Shown: positions 28,998 through 39,518 of the stretch, in pieces
Layout of the letters: each line of letters opens with the position of its first letter
Numbering within the stretch: the stretch's first letter is position 1
Assembly: GCA_002747455.1 (NCBI GenBank)
Contig: PDPG01000045.1
Span: 1-64,000 of the forward strand
Source: Pseudomonadota bacterium
GTDB taxonomy: Bacteria; Pseudomonadota; Gammaproteobacteria; Thiotrichales; Thiotrichaceae
DNA: 64,000 nucleotides
Reading direction: 5' to 3'
Made by a program: the position numbers and the translations under genes
The notes under the pieces: model-generated
Databases searched by the model: none
What the model saw: only the letters and a program-made list of their open reading frames with translations
Told to the model about the DNA's origin: nothing

Positions 28998-30382
28998 CAG
29001 GCATTACCTCCGACCAAAATATTATCGACTTTAAGCGTTGGCTGCCCCACCGTTGTCGGAATCGAACCACTTACCGAGCCACACATGCCACAGGCGAGTT
29101 CAAAATCTTTGCCAACCATACTGATCTCTTTTAATACCTCAGGGCCAGTACTAATCAGCGTTGCCGCTTTAACCGGATACTGAATTTTACCCTTCTCGAC
29201 ATAATAGCCTTCGGTAACGGCAAAGTTAAACTCTCCTGTACCCGGCTGCACCGAGCCACCGCCCATGTGCGAGGCATAAATACCCTTGTCGATGGAAGCA
29301 ATCATGTCATCAAAGCTGCTGTCACCTGCCTCAATAAACGTGTTACGCATCCGCGATGCAGGCGCAAAGCGATAAGACTGACGACGGCCAGAGCCAGTGC
29401 GCGCATAACCCGTTTTCTCGCTCCCCACACGATCCACCAAAAAGCTGGTGAGCTGACCATTTTTTATAAGCTGGGTACGTTGAGTTTCCATGCCCTCATC
29501 ATCCACATTAATCGAACCCCACCCATTGACCAAAGTGCCATCATCAACCGCATTCACAACATCGCTGGCAATCATTTCACCCATTTGGTCGTGGAATACA
29601 GATGCCTTTTTTGCCACGGCGGTGGTTTCCAGCAAATGCCCGCAAGCTTCATGAAAAATGACCCCACCAAAACCATTACCAATAACCACCGGCATTTTAC
29701 CCGATGGACAAGGCCTGGCGGTCAGGTTTACCAGTGCCTGACGAGCCGCTTCTTCCCCGGTGTATTTGGGGTCGATGGTGTCGCCTAATTCCCAGCCTGA
29801 TAAACCACCATCGTTCCAGCGGCCACTGGACTGCTCTGTGCCATCACTGGCAATGGCGGTTAAACCAGCGCGGATATAGTTGCGAGTGTCATTAATGTGC
29901 AGACCTTCGCTGTTAAAAATCTCAACGGCCTGCTCACGCTGCATACAATAACCGCGTGTCTGGCTAATACGCTCACCAACCGCATGTGCCGCTGCATTAG
30001 CCTTTAGTAGATAATCAACCTTACTATCAATCGCTGCATTCTGACTCAGCACGATTTTAGCGGGGTGATGATTGCTTATACTACGACAATCAAAGCGAGT
30101 GAAGTCATGCAGCCGCTGGCTTAAATCCCGCGCCGATAATGTGGAAGCGATGCGCTTTAAACTCTCCGCATCCGTTTGATTGGTGTAGCCATAAAGCACC
30201 TTGCTACCAAAAACAATACGCAGGCCAATACCAAAGTCGATACCTGAATCCACCGACTTTACTTTGTCGCTCAGAGTCTCTATGGAGGAGGTACGATGTT
30301 TTTCGATAAATAATTCAGCAAAGTTCGCCCCCAGTGACAGGGCATGGTCGATAACCGACTGAGCAATGGCAGGATTCAGCAT
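28997..30382 (-). CDS. tldD: Metalloprotease TldD
   Basis: Catalytic subunit of TldD/TldE. The zinc-binding HExxxH is seen in GVIFHEACGHLLE, and the conserved C-terminal block MCGSVSGSIPTTVGQPTL is present. The ORF track adds 21 codons upstream. The ATG at 30382 (MLNPAIAQSVIDHAL) has AGGAG eight bases before it and fits other TldD, giving 461 residues. Coupled to pmbA by TGATG. Confidence 0.95.
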   Translation of the reverse strand: MLNPAIAQSVIDHALSLGANFAELFIEKHRTSSIETLSDKVKSVDSGIDFGIGLRIVFGSKVLYGYTNQTDAESLKRIASTLSARDLSQRLHDFTRFDCRSISNHHPAKIVLSQNAAIDSKVDYLLKANAAAHAVGERISQTRGYCMQREQAVEIFNSEGLHINDTRNYIRAGLTAIASDGTEQSSGRWNDGGLSGWELGDTIDPKYTGEEAARQALVNLTARPCPSGKMPVVIGNGFGGVIFHEACGHLLETTAVAKKASVFHDQMGEMIASDVVNAVDDGTLVNGWGSINVDDEGMETQRTQLIKNGQLTSFLVDRVGSEKTGYARTGSGRRQSYRFAPASRMRNTFIEAGDSSFDDMIASIDKGIYASHMGGGSVQPGTGEFNFAVTEGYYVEKGKIQYPVKAATLISTGPEVLKEISMVGKDFELACGMCGSVSGSIPTTVGQPTLKVDNILVGGNA

Positions 30383-30529
30383 CCGGCATCTCCTCTCTTT
30401 ATTATGATGATGCTCGATATTATCAGGGCTTAGGTGCCGATTCACAAGCGTACACGCTCCACTGATACAGAATCACTCAGTAATGGGATACATTGTTGGT
30501 CAACAACATCATCAACTGCCCAAAAATGT

Positions 30530-30566
30530 AAAAGCCCCGCAAATAACGAATACCTGCGAGGCTTTT
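30530..30566 (-). terminator. Terminator after the DUF1566 genes
   Basis: Stem AAAAGCC-CGCA pairing with TGCG-GGCTTTT around a 13-base loop; one C/A mismatch. It lies about 50 bases after the stop of the 30615-31388 gene. It separates the DUF1566 unit from tldD. Confidence 0.7.
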
Positions 30567-30614
30567 ATTTTTTGCAATGGGTTATTTATTAACAACAACC
30601 CAAGGCATTAGCGG

Positions 30615-31388
30615 TTATGGCTGGTAGGTTTTTACCAATAGGACATAACGGGCTTTTTCCACATGGTCTGGATCGGGGAAAAAGTTTCTTTTTGGATCCG
30701 CCTGGTGCTCACCGCGGCTTTTACCGTCACGGTAAGCCACTACAACATTCCCGTCACTCATATCCAGAGCGTACACGAGGTCGTATATCTTTCCTTTCTC
30801 CTCCGCGTCCGCTGCCGACTCCTCTTTCGTCATCGGACTCCAGCCTTTCTCTCTTGTGGTCGGATACTTCTTAGGTGTAGAAGACCAGAGATATGGCGAG
30901 CTACCATTACGGAGAGCCAAGCCGTTACTATTTTCCTGCTTGTACTTCAAGCCCCTGGCAAACAAAAATAACTCACGATTAGTAGCGGGAAAGATATAAC
31001 GGTTATCAATAATACGCATTAGCTCCTTAATATTAGCCACGCGCCAACCCTCGGCCTTTTGTTGCTCGGTGACTGCATTCAAGGCATCTTTCCAACTCTG
31101 GAACTCTGTAGCATCGCCACTACAGCTCCCATCTTCAGCACTACTACCTGGGACATAAGTTTGACCAACAAGACAACGTGACCAGACCAAGCCATCCTCA
31201 GTACTGGTCACCTCTTCGCCACTTACCTGAAAATTACCTGCAGGAATATCAGCAACTACCTTGTCATCGTATTGATATTCACGATCCACAATCGCATCAG
31301 CAGCATAAACATTGCTTGCCATAATTCCGCTGATCGCGACCGCACATACCAAGAGAGAGTAGCCCGTTTGTAGTGTATTTTTAAACAT
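30615..31388 (-). CDS. Secreted DUF1566 (Lcl C-terminal domain) protein
   Basis: 257 residues with a Sec signal peptide (LLVCAVAISGIMASNVYAAD). The mature protein matches the DUF1566/Lcl_C pattern: DGLVWSRCLVGQ, then GWRVANIKELMRIID, P-x-x-NRELF and PYLWSSTPKKY. It starts 43 bp after a larger lipoprotein that ends in the same domain, so both are probably on one transcript. AAAGG precedes the ATG. The domain's function is not established; adhesive or ligand-binding roles are proposed for relatives. Confidence 0.8.
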   Translation of the reverse strand: MFKNTLQTGYSLLVCAVAISGIMASNVYAADAIVDREYQYDDKVVADIPAGNFQVSGEEVTSTEDGLVWSRCLVGQTYVPGSSAEDGSCSGDATEFQSWKDALNAVTEQQKAEGWRVANIKELMRIIDNRYIFPATNRELFLFARGLKYKQENSNGLALRNGSSPYLWSSTPKKYPTTREKGWSPMTKEESAADAEEKGKIYDLVYALDMSDGNVVVAYRDGKSRGEHQADPKRNFFPDPDHVEKARYVLLVKTYQP

Positions 31389-31431
31389 AATAAAACCTTT
31401 CTATTGAATCCATACCGTTAGCACAATTAAT

Positions 31432-32892
31432 CTATTTTGATACCGCGATCAGTCCAGTCTTGTTGTAGGTGCTACTCGGATCTTCCGGAGTAAATTCACC
31501 ATTTGGCAACATAGTCCATACACGGTCAAACTTCACTGAATAAGGCCCTGAATAGCCATCACGCGTATCAGGGGTCGCAGTGACAGATCTTGTCCAGTAA
31601 GATACCCTCACCCTTTTATAACGAGTATCAACCAGCTCGGGATCAGTTTCATCTGCCGGAACAGTATAGATACTCATTAACCAATCTGCCTGCGTCACAA
31701 CTTCATTATCAGAGCTATTAAGGTTAACAATATCAAATAGTTCTGCTTTACTTGGCAATTGCCAGTTACTCTTACCACACAACTGAATTGCATTTAGCTT
31801 GGCAAGATAAGCAGCTGTTGTACAATTCCCAATTTTGCCACATGGACTCCACTCACTTTCTTCGTTATCTTTTTTACCTAAACCCTGACTCTCATCATAA
31901 TAGGAATAGTCCCACTGAGAATCGCGCAAACCCCGCTTATCTTCTTCACCATAGGTGTACTTGGCATAAGTCTTACGCTCCCAAACCAGATTGGTCACAT
32001 TATCTTTTACACAAGCCCAATTTTCGTCATCGTTAGCCAGCTCACCGCCATTTTCATCCAACTTAGTGAAGTCAAAACCGGCATGACCATTCGCATTATC
32101 GTTATAAACAACATCGCGCCCAGCTGCACAATCTTGCTTTGAGCCATCCGCGCACGTTGTGCCATTACTCCCCTTTTCAACACCCGCAGAATAAGTCACA
32201 CCAGTGTCGTTGATTTTTGGTGTTACCTCTGCTGAAGTACCCGAATTATCAATGACTTTTACATTAACAGTACCCAGCACCACAACGGCACCATCCGAAG
32301 GTTTATTCGGGTTTTTTGGGTTACTTAAGGTAAAGGTCAGATCCCAGTCACCTCCACTAACCCCATCGGGCTTAAAGATAAATCTCATCATCTGATGCCC
32401 TCTACTGCCGCTATACAGTTCAATCGTACCCCGAGCTTGTTTGGGGTCTTCAAGAATCGTGGCAACATCGCCTTTGGCACTGGTCAGCTCATAGTCCACA
32501 GTGATGGCTTTATCTTTTGTCAGTTTAGTTACATAAACGAACTCATTAGTTGTTACATCTATCTTCAACAGATTACATGGCTTTTCCTTTTCGCACATAA
32601 AAATTACATTACCATCACCGCCACCCATGTTTTTAGTGTAGTGAGATCCATCTTCATAAAGATCCTCAAGCCCCATACGTAAGGCATTTATTTTTATAGT
32701 CGGAGGAGCCTCTGAACCTGTTCCACCTGAACCTGTTCCACCTGAACCTGTTCCACCTGAACCTGTTCCGCCCGTACTCGGTGTTTGCGGGTTTAGATTG
32801 GGTTTATCATCAGTACCGTCACAAGCGGCCAAAAATACACACAACGAACCGGCTAACAATAGCCGGGAGATGGCGATGGGTTTGAGTAACAT
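31432..32892 (-). CDS. Surface lipoprotein with GGTGS linker and DUF1566 domain
   Basis: 486 residues. A lipobox (FLAAC) at about residue 24 is followed by a low-complexity linker with four GGTGS repeats, an unassigned beta-rich region (about 60-270), and a C-terminal DUF1566/Lcl_C domain (NLVWERKTYAKY, LCGKSNWQLPSKAELFDIV, YWTRSV). AAAGGAA precedes the ATG. Lipidation plus a flexible linker suggests display away from the membrane. It is divergent from a TonB-dependent receptor with a Fur-box region between, which suggests a receptor-partner role like TbpB or HpuA. That role is inference; no sequence similarity to those is claimed. Confidence 0.75.
   Translation of the reverse strand: MLLKPIAISRLLLAGSLCVFLAACDGTDDKPNLNPQTPSTGGTGSGGTGSGGTGSGGTGSEAPPTIKINALRMGLEDLYEDGSHYTKNMGGGDGNVIFMCEKEKPCNLLKIDVTTNEFVYVTKLTKDKAITVDYELTSAKGDVATILEDPKQARGTIELYSGSRGHQMMRFIFKPDGVSGGDWDLTFTLSNPKNPNKPSDGAVVVLGTVNVKVIDNSGTSAEVTPKINDTGVTYSAGVEKGSNGTTCADGSKQDCAAGRDVVYNDNANGHAGFDFTKLDENGGELANDDENWACVKDNVTNLVWERKTYAKYTYGEEDKRGLRDSQWDYSYYDESQGLGKKDNEESEWSPCGKIGNCTTAAYLAKLNAIQLCGKSNWQLPSKAELFDIVNLNSSDNEVVTQADWLMSIYTVPADETDPELVDTRYKRVRVSYWTRSVTATPDTRDGYSGPYSVKFDRVWTMLPNGEFTPEDPSSTYNKTGLIAVSK
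32716..32769. repeat. 15-bp tandem repeat encoding GGTGS
   Basis: Three perfect copies of ACCTGTTCCACCTGA and a partial fourth. The unit is a multiple of three, so copy-number change would alter linker length without breaking the frame. Confidence 0.9.
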
Positions 32893-33196
32893 AAAAATGT
32901 TCCTTTGAATACGTAATAAACACTAACTTTCCCAGCGATCATGTGCCGGAAAAATTACAGCTATAAGGACAAAATATTGCGATTCCCCAAGTTGACGACT
33001 TGCCCAGCAATATTTGCGCGTATTCAATCACAAACCATTTGATAATACAAATGATAATCGTTACCATTCGCAGCTGCTAAAATCTGGGCTATAGCAGCAG
33101 GTGTTCCATCGGGTTTTGAGCAGTTTCCGCCCCGCCAGCACTAGCCACTGTGGTTTTAATCATTACTTCTGTCTTTTTCTAATGGATCTGAAATTT
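32893..33196. promoter_or_regulatory. Divergent control region between lipoprotein and TonB receptor
   Basis: A 304-bp AT-rich intergenic region serving two divergent genes. Its main recognisable signal is the Fur-box cluster at 33041-33065. No other gene is visible. Confidence 0.6.
33041..33065. promoter_or_regulatory. Two overlapping Fur boxes
   Basis: Compared with the 19-base consensus GATAATGATAATCATTATC, the 19-mers at 33041-33059 and 33047-33065 each match at 14 positions. They are offset by six bases, the usual spacing of overlapping Fur sites. They should repress the TonB receptor, and perhaps the divergent lipoprotein, when iron is sufficient. Confidence 0.8.
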
Positions 33197-35617
33197 ATGA
33201 AACTCGTTACAAACCTACCGTGTATGAGGCCGCTGCCTTATGCCATTGCATTGCTGTTGTGTAACCCTGCACTGGCTGAGGAGGCTGCACCCCAAAAGGA
33301 TAAAAAGGCCAGCTCTGCCGCATCCGTCACCGTGTTTGATGAGGTGGTGGTCACTGCTGATAAAATTGCAGACACCGTGGATACCACCAACACCAGTAAT
33401 ACAACCAGTAAAGAGATTCGCGAAAACCAAATTAATAGCCAAAAAGATCTGGTACGCTACAACCCCGGTGTCAGTGTCTCAGAGGTGGGGCGCTATGGCT
33501 CAAAAGGCTTTGCGATTCGGGGCGTGGAAGGTAATCGTGTGGCGATTACGGTTGATGGTCTTGCGATTCCTGACATTGAAGTCAATGAGATATTTACACC
33601 GTATGGCTACCTTAACAACAGCCGCTTTTCATCTGATGTGGAGTTGATGGAAAGCATCCAGATAAAAAGTGGCTCGGACGGTGTGAGTTCAGGCAGTGGC
33701 TCCTTAGGTGGGTCGGTTAGCTATAACACCAAGAAGCCCGAAGACTTACTGAATGGCAAAAAGATTGGCAACGTGCAAGTTGGCGGGTATGCAAAAACTG
33801 GTTATTCCACAAAAAACGAAGAAGGTATGTTTGCCGTTGGTGCATCTGCCAAGACGAATAAGCTCTCAGCCATTGTCAACTACGTGACGCGTGATGGACA
33901 TGAACTAAAAAATCATGAAATGCGTAAGTTTGATAAAGACCGTTTATCCATTAATCATGTATTTCCTGAAAACGAGATTGGAACCAAGGGGATTTACCCT
34001 GACCCGTCGCACTATGTCAGTAATGCCATTTTAGGTAAGGTCCAGTTTCAACCAAACGAACAGCATAAGATTGGGCTAAACGGTAGCTTTGACGAGCGAG
34101 AAAATCAAAACTACGCCATTACCAAAATAACTCTTGGTAATCAGCGCCGCCTTGCATGGGATAAAAACCAACGCAGCAGCTATGGCATAGCCTACGAATA
34201 CACCCCCCTTGATCATAAAGCCATTGATAATATTGAAGCGAAATACCAACACCAGAGTGTGATGGCGCTTGGAAACACCTTCACCTATTATGAAAAATTC
34301 GCTACAGAGGGGGTGTATGAGCTATGGTTCAACGAGTATCGCCCCATTTACCAAGACACGGATAAGGTATCGCTTTCCGCTAATTTCTCACCAAAAGATT
34401 TATCCATATTTTCTACGAAGACTTCACACGAAGTATCGGTGAATACCTCATTCAGTCGCGGGGATTATGACCCGTATTACATGACCTACTCCACCTTTGG
34501 CGACTTTATCACAATCGCGTCTCCCGACATGAAAACCGATATTTTCAATGCATCGGTTACCGACAAAGTCAAAATCGGTGACAAAACCCGCATTGAGGCT
34601 GGTGTGCGTTATGACCGATACACCCGCAAGCCATATTTTCATCCGGCAAAAGAAGCGGATATAACCAAGTACAGTGGCGGTATACTGAAAGAAATGTATG
34701 AAAATGGCAGCTTCGATAAGCACACCACATTTGACAACTTTGGCTGGTCATTATTAGGCGAGCACCAACTGACAAATCGCTGGACAGGGGAATATAAAGT
34801 CGCAACTGGCTTTTTGGTGCCAACGATCAATCAGATGTACAGCAGCTTCTGTTTCTTAGGCAACTGCCAAAAGCCTAATATCAATTTACGCCCTGAAACC
34901 TCGGTTAACCACGAACTGGCCCTAAAAGGCGAGTTTGACAAAGGTAATGTTGAAGTAAGAGGCTTTTACAGTAAGTACAAGGACTTTATCGACACCATTA
35001 ATTACAATGGCCAACTGCCAAGCGGCACTTACAGCAACCTGATCGAAGCCATCAATATTGATGAGGCCGAAGTAAAAGGGATTAGTGTCGGTGGTGAGCT
35101 GTACCTTGATAGTTTATTCAATATTGACTCAGGTGCCAGCATTACCCTAAACGCCAAAGTCACTTATGCCGAGGACAGCACCAGCAAAGGCACTAACCTG
35201 CTGGCAACGCAGCCATTGACCAGTATTATCGGTGTAGACTATACCTCACCAAGTGAGAAATACAAGCTACATGCAAAACTCACTTATATTGCTGAAAAAG
35301 ACGCGGATGACGCCAAGAAGCTCGAATACAACTACGATGAAGATCGTGAGTATGTTGACTCATTTATCAGAACCGAAGGGCTGGAAGATAAGCTGTCTTC
35401 CGCAATGCTGTTTGATCTTTACGGTAGCGTGAAGCTAGGCAAAGGTTTGAGCTTGAACGCGGGTGTGTACAACCTCTTTAATGAAAAATACATCCCGTGG
35501 GATAGCGTACGTCAGCTCTCCACCATTGGCATTAATAATATGGTAAAGGGCGATGGTATCTGGCGCTACTCAGCACCGGGTCGCAACTATGGTCTGTCAG
35601 TCAATTACGAATTTTAG
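33197..35617 (+). CDS. TonB-dependent receptor, haemoglobin/transferrin type
   Basis: Outer-membrane active transporter. The track start is 32 codons early; the ATG at 33197 gives a signal peptide (PLPYAIALLLCNPALAEE) and 806 residues. A TonB box (FDEVVVTAD) precedes the plug domain (QKDLVRYNPGVSVSEVGRYG, FAIRGVEGNRVAITVDGLAI). The barrel ends in YGLSVNYEF with terminal Phe. The plug and the VPTINQMYSS/KPNINLRPE barrel region resemble haem/haemoglobin and transferrin receptors. The substrate is inferred from family and Fur control, not proven. Divergent from the DUF1566 lipoprotein. Confidence 0.88.
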   Translation: MKLVTNLPCMRPLPYAIALLLCNPALAEEAAPQKDKKASSAASVTVFDEVVVTADKIADTVDTTNTSNTTSKEIRENQINSQKDLVRYNPGVSVSEVGRYGSKGFAIRGVEGNRVAITVDGLAIPDIEVNEIFTPYGYLNNSRFSSDVELMESIQIKSGSDGVSSGSGSLGGSVSYNTKKPEDLLNGKKIGNVQVGGYAKTGYSTKNEEGMFAVGASAKTNKLSAIVNYVTRDGHELKNHEMRKFDKDRLSINHVFPENEIGTKGIYPDPSHYVSNAILGKVQFQPNEQHKIGLNGSFDERENQNYAITKITLGNQRRLAWDKNQRSSYGIAYEYTPLDHKAIDNIEAKYQHQSVMALGNTFTYYEKFATEGVYELWFNEYRPIYQDTDKVSLSANFSPKDLSIFSTKTSHEVSVNTSFSRGDYDPYYMTYSTFGDFITIASPDMKTDIFNASVTDKVKIGDKTRIEAGVRYDRYTRKPYFHPAKEADITKYSGGILKEMYENGSFDKHTTFDNFGWSLLGEHQLTNRWTGEYKVATGFLVPTINQMYSSFCFLGNCQKPNINLRPETSVNHELALKGEFDKGNVEVRGFYSKYKDFIDTINYNGQLPSGTYSNLIEAINIDEAEVKGISVGGELYLDSLFNIDSGASITLNAKVTYAEDSTSKGTNLLATQPLTSIIGVDYTSPSEKYKLHAKLTYIAEKDADDAKKLEYNYDEDREYVDSFIRTEGLEDKLSSAMLFDLYGSVKLGKGLSLNAGVYNLFNEKYIPWDSVRQLSTIGINNMVKGDGIWRYSAPGRNYGLSVNYEF

Positions 35618-35630
35618 GCTGTAGGGTTAT

Positions 35631-35662
35631 AACGCCATTTCCTGGCAATGGGTTGTGGCGTT
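35631..35662. terminator. Stem-loop between convergent TonB receptor and hda genes
   Basis: AACGCCA and TGGCGTT arms separated by 18 bases, in the 91-bp gap between two convergent genes. No T run follows, so it may be a weak or non-intrinsic terminator. Confidence 0.35.
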
Positions 35663-35708
35663 GTGCCAAAGGTTCTGGGGATTAATCAGGCTTTATCACG
35701 ATACTCTG

Positions 35709-36404
35709 TTAAGAATCAAGCACTTGCTTAAGAAATGGTATTGTAATTTTGGCGTGTTGCCGCAGACTTTCCTGATCAATCACATCCAGCATGGTCAACA
35801 TTGACCCCATATCCCGTGGGTAGTGGCGGTTTAAGTAGTCAATCACCCGATCATTCAATGCCAAACCACGTTGCGCGGCACGCTGCCGCAGGGCATTATT
35901 TTTATCATCATTGGACAAGGCATGAAGCGAATAGCTTTCCCCCCAAATCAGGCGGGAGGCAAGGTCTGCTAGTTTGCAGTCGAGGTGACGTGGGTTTTGC
36001 GAGGCGCTAAAGAGTAGGCGTTGATTGCCTGTGCGGCTGTTGTTAATCAAATCAAATAAGGCTTCTTCCCAATCCAGATTGCCCAACACCAAATCAACAT
36101 CATCCACCACGATCAGGTTCACGCTGTCCAAGCCACGGGTTGCCGCCGTGCCGTAACTGGCCAGGGACTTCATGGGCAAATAAGATACACGCTGCCCTCG
36201 TTCGCTGGCATGGTAGCAGCAGGCTTGTAGCAAATGTGATTTGCCAGAATGCATTTCACCCCAGACAAATAACTGCGCCGTTTGCTCAGACTCAGCAAAG
36301 CTTTTGACTCGTTCGATCACATCATGATTTTCTTCTGTTGCAAAGAAGGAATCAAAACGCAGTCCGTCACGTGTGGTGACATTGAGTGTCATTTGCTGTG
36401 TCAT
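35709..36404 (-). CDS. hda: DnaA regulatory inactivator Hda
   Basis: AAA+ protein that works with the sliding clamp to promote ATP hydrolysis by DnaA after replication starts. 231 residues. N-terminal MTQQMTLNVTTRDGLRFDSF could hold a clamp-binding site. The Walker A region is FVWGEMHSGKSHLLQA, Walker B is LIVVDDVDLV, and a C-terminal lid follows. It overlaps the perM-like stop by one base (TGATG), an arrangement common in gammaproteobacteria. Confidence 0.93.
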   Translation of the reverse strand: MTQQMTLNVTTRDGLRFDSFFATEENHDVIERVKSFAESEQTAQLFVWGEMHSGKSHLLQACCYHASERGQRVSYLPMKSLASYGTAATRGLDSVNLIVVDDVDLVLGNLDWEEALFDLINNSRTGNQRLLFSASQNPRHLDCKLADLASRLIWGESYSLHALSNDDKNNALRQRAAQRGLALNDRVIDYLNRHYPRDMGSMLTMLDVIDQESLRQHAKITIPFLKQVLDS

Positions 36405-37453
36405 CAGAATCGGTATATTTGACTTTCGATATAAGAATCATGGGCATGACGAAGCAGTACGGCTAGCACAGCAAACGCAGGTAAGGCCAGCAAGATGCCA
36501 AAAAAGCCGAATAATTGCCCACCTGCCAAGACTGCAAAGATGACCGCCACCGGATGTAACCCAATCCGGTCACCCACCAGCAATGGGGTCAGCAGCATGC
36601 CTTCCACCATTTGTGCTATACCAAACACCACGAACACCCAGAACACCATCATAAAGCTTTGCGTTTCCACAAATGCCGAGATGCCTGCCAATGCCATGCC
36701 CACAATCAGTCCCATATAGGGCACAAAGCTAATAATACCGGAGATAATACCAATCAATAGGGCAAAATTAACACCCACAATGGCCAGTCCAACGCTGTAC
36801 ATAAAACTCAACGCCAACATCACCAGCATTTGGCCACGCAGAAACGCACCTAATACTTCGTCGGACTCTTCAGCCAACATCACTAATTTTGGTTCAACAT
36901 TGCGCGGCAATAATTCACGGATATAAGCAACCAGACGATCCCAGTCACGCAACAGATAGAAGGTAATCACCGGAATAAGCACAATGTTCGCCAGCCAGCC
37001 CATCACCGCCAAACCAGAGCGTGATACCGTGCTAATCAATCCCTTTAAAAAACCGCCAGCGGTTGACCATTCTTCCGTCAGTGTTTGCCCAAGGCGCTCT
37101 ATATTCAAGCTAGGGACACTAATGCCCAACTTGGTCAGTAATGGCTCAACCGTGCCACTAAACCATTCGATATAGATATGGAAGTTTTTATCAAAATCAG
37201 ATACCTGGTTTTCTAATAGCGTGACCAATACCACCAGAAAAGGTAACAGGATGCAGAATAAAACGGTAAAAACAATAAGAACCGAAGCTGTTCGGGAAAT
37301 CTTATACGTTTCCAGCCGATCAACTAATGGATCACCTAGATAAGCCAGTAACGCACCCGTCACGAAGGGCAACAGAATCGGTGCCAATAAATAGAGCATG
37401 ATGCCCGTAACACCAAACATGGCCAACCAAAACCATTTTGTATTTGCAGCCAT
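36404..37453 (-). CDS. AI-2E family transporter (PerM-like)
   Basis: 349-residue polytopic membrane protein with about eight hydrophobic segments. The family pattern is visible in PFVTGALLAYLGDPLVDRLE and GIISFVPYMGLIVGMALAG, and in a C-terminal block starting LLTPLLVGDRIGLHPVAVIF. An AGGAAGG sequence supports the start. Transport substrate is not known for most family members. Confidence 0.9.
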   Translation of the reverse strand: MAANTKWFWLAMFGVTGIMLYLLAPILLPFVTGALLAYLGDPLVDRLETYKISRTASVLIVFTVLFCILLPFLVVLVTLLENQVSDFDKNFHIYIEWFSGTVEPLLTKLGISVPSLNIERLGQTLTEEWSTAGGFLKGLISTVSRSGLAVMGWLANIVLIPVITFYLLRDWDRLVAYIRELLPRNVEPKLVMLAEESDEVLGAFLRGQMLVMLALSFMYSVGLAIVGVNFALLIGIISGIISFVPYMGLIVGMALAGISAFVETQSFMMVFWVFVVFGIAQMVEGMLLTPLLVGDRIGLHPVAVIFAVLAGGQLFGFFGILLALPAFAVLAVLLRHAHDSYIESQIYRF

Positions 37454-37480
37454 AACACCTTCCTAACGGCTAAATGAGGA

Positions 37481-39414
<1,934 letters not shown>

Positions 39415-39463
39415 ACTGTTAACCTGAGTACTTGTAACTAAATTATGATTTGTTTAATACCAA

Positions 39464-39497
39464 AGCAGGCGCACAGAGAAAACCCTGCGCGCCTGCT
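39464..39497 (-). terminator. Attenuator hairpin between dnaK and dnaJ
   Basis: A 12-pair stem (AGCAGGCGC-CAG with matching CTG-GCGCCTGCT, one A/C mismatch) and an 8-base loop, about 22 bases after the dnaK stop. Partial termination here would set dnaJ below dnaK. Confidence 0.65.
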
Positions 39498-39518
39498 GTA
39501 TTGCTGACTTAACGTTGA

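Noticed and set aside
32716-32769. CRISPR array
   Set aside because: Repeats are 15 bp, contiguous and inside a coding frame, with no spacers.
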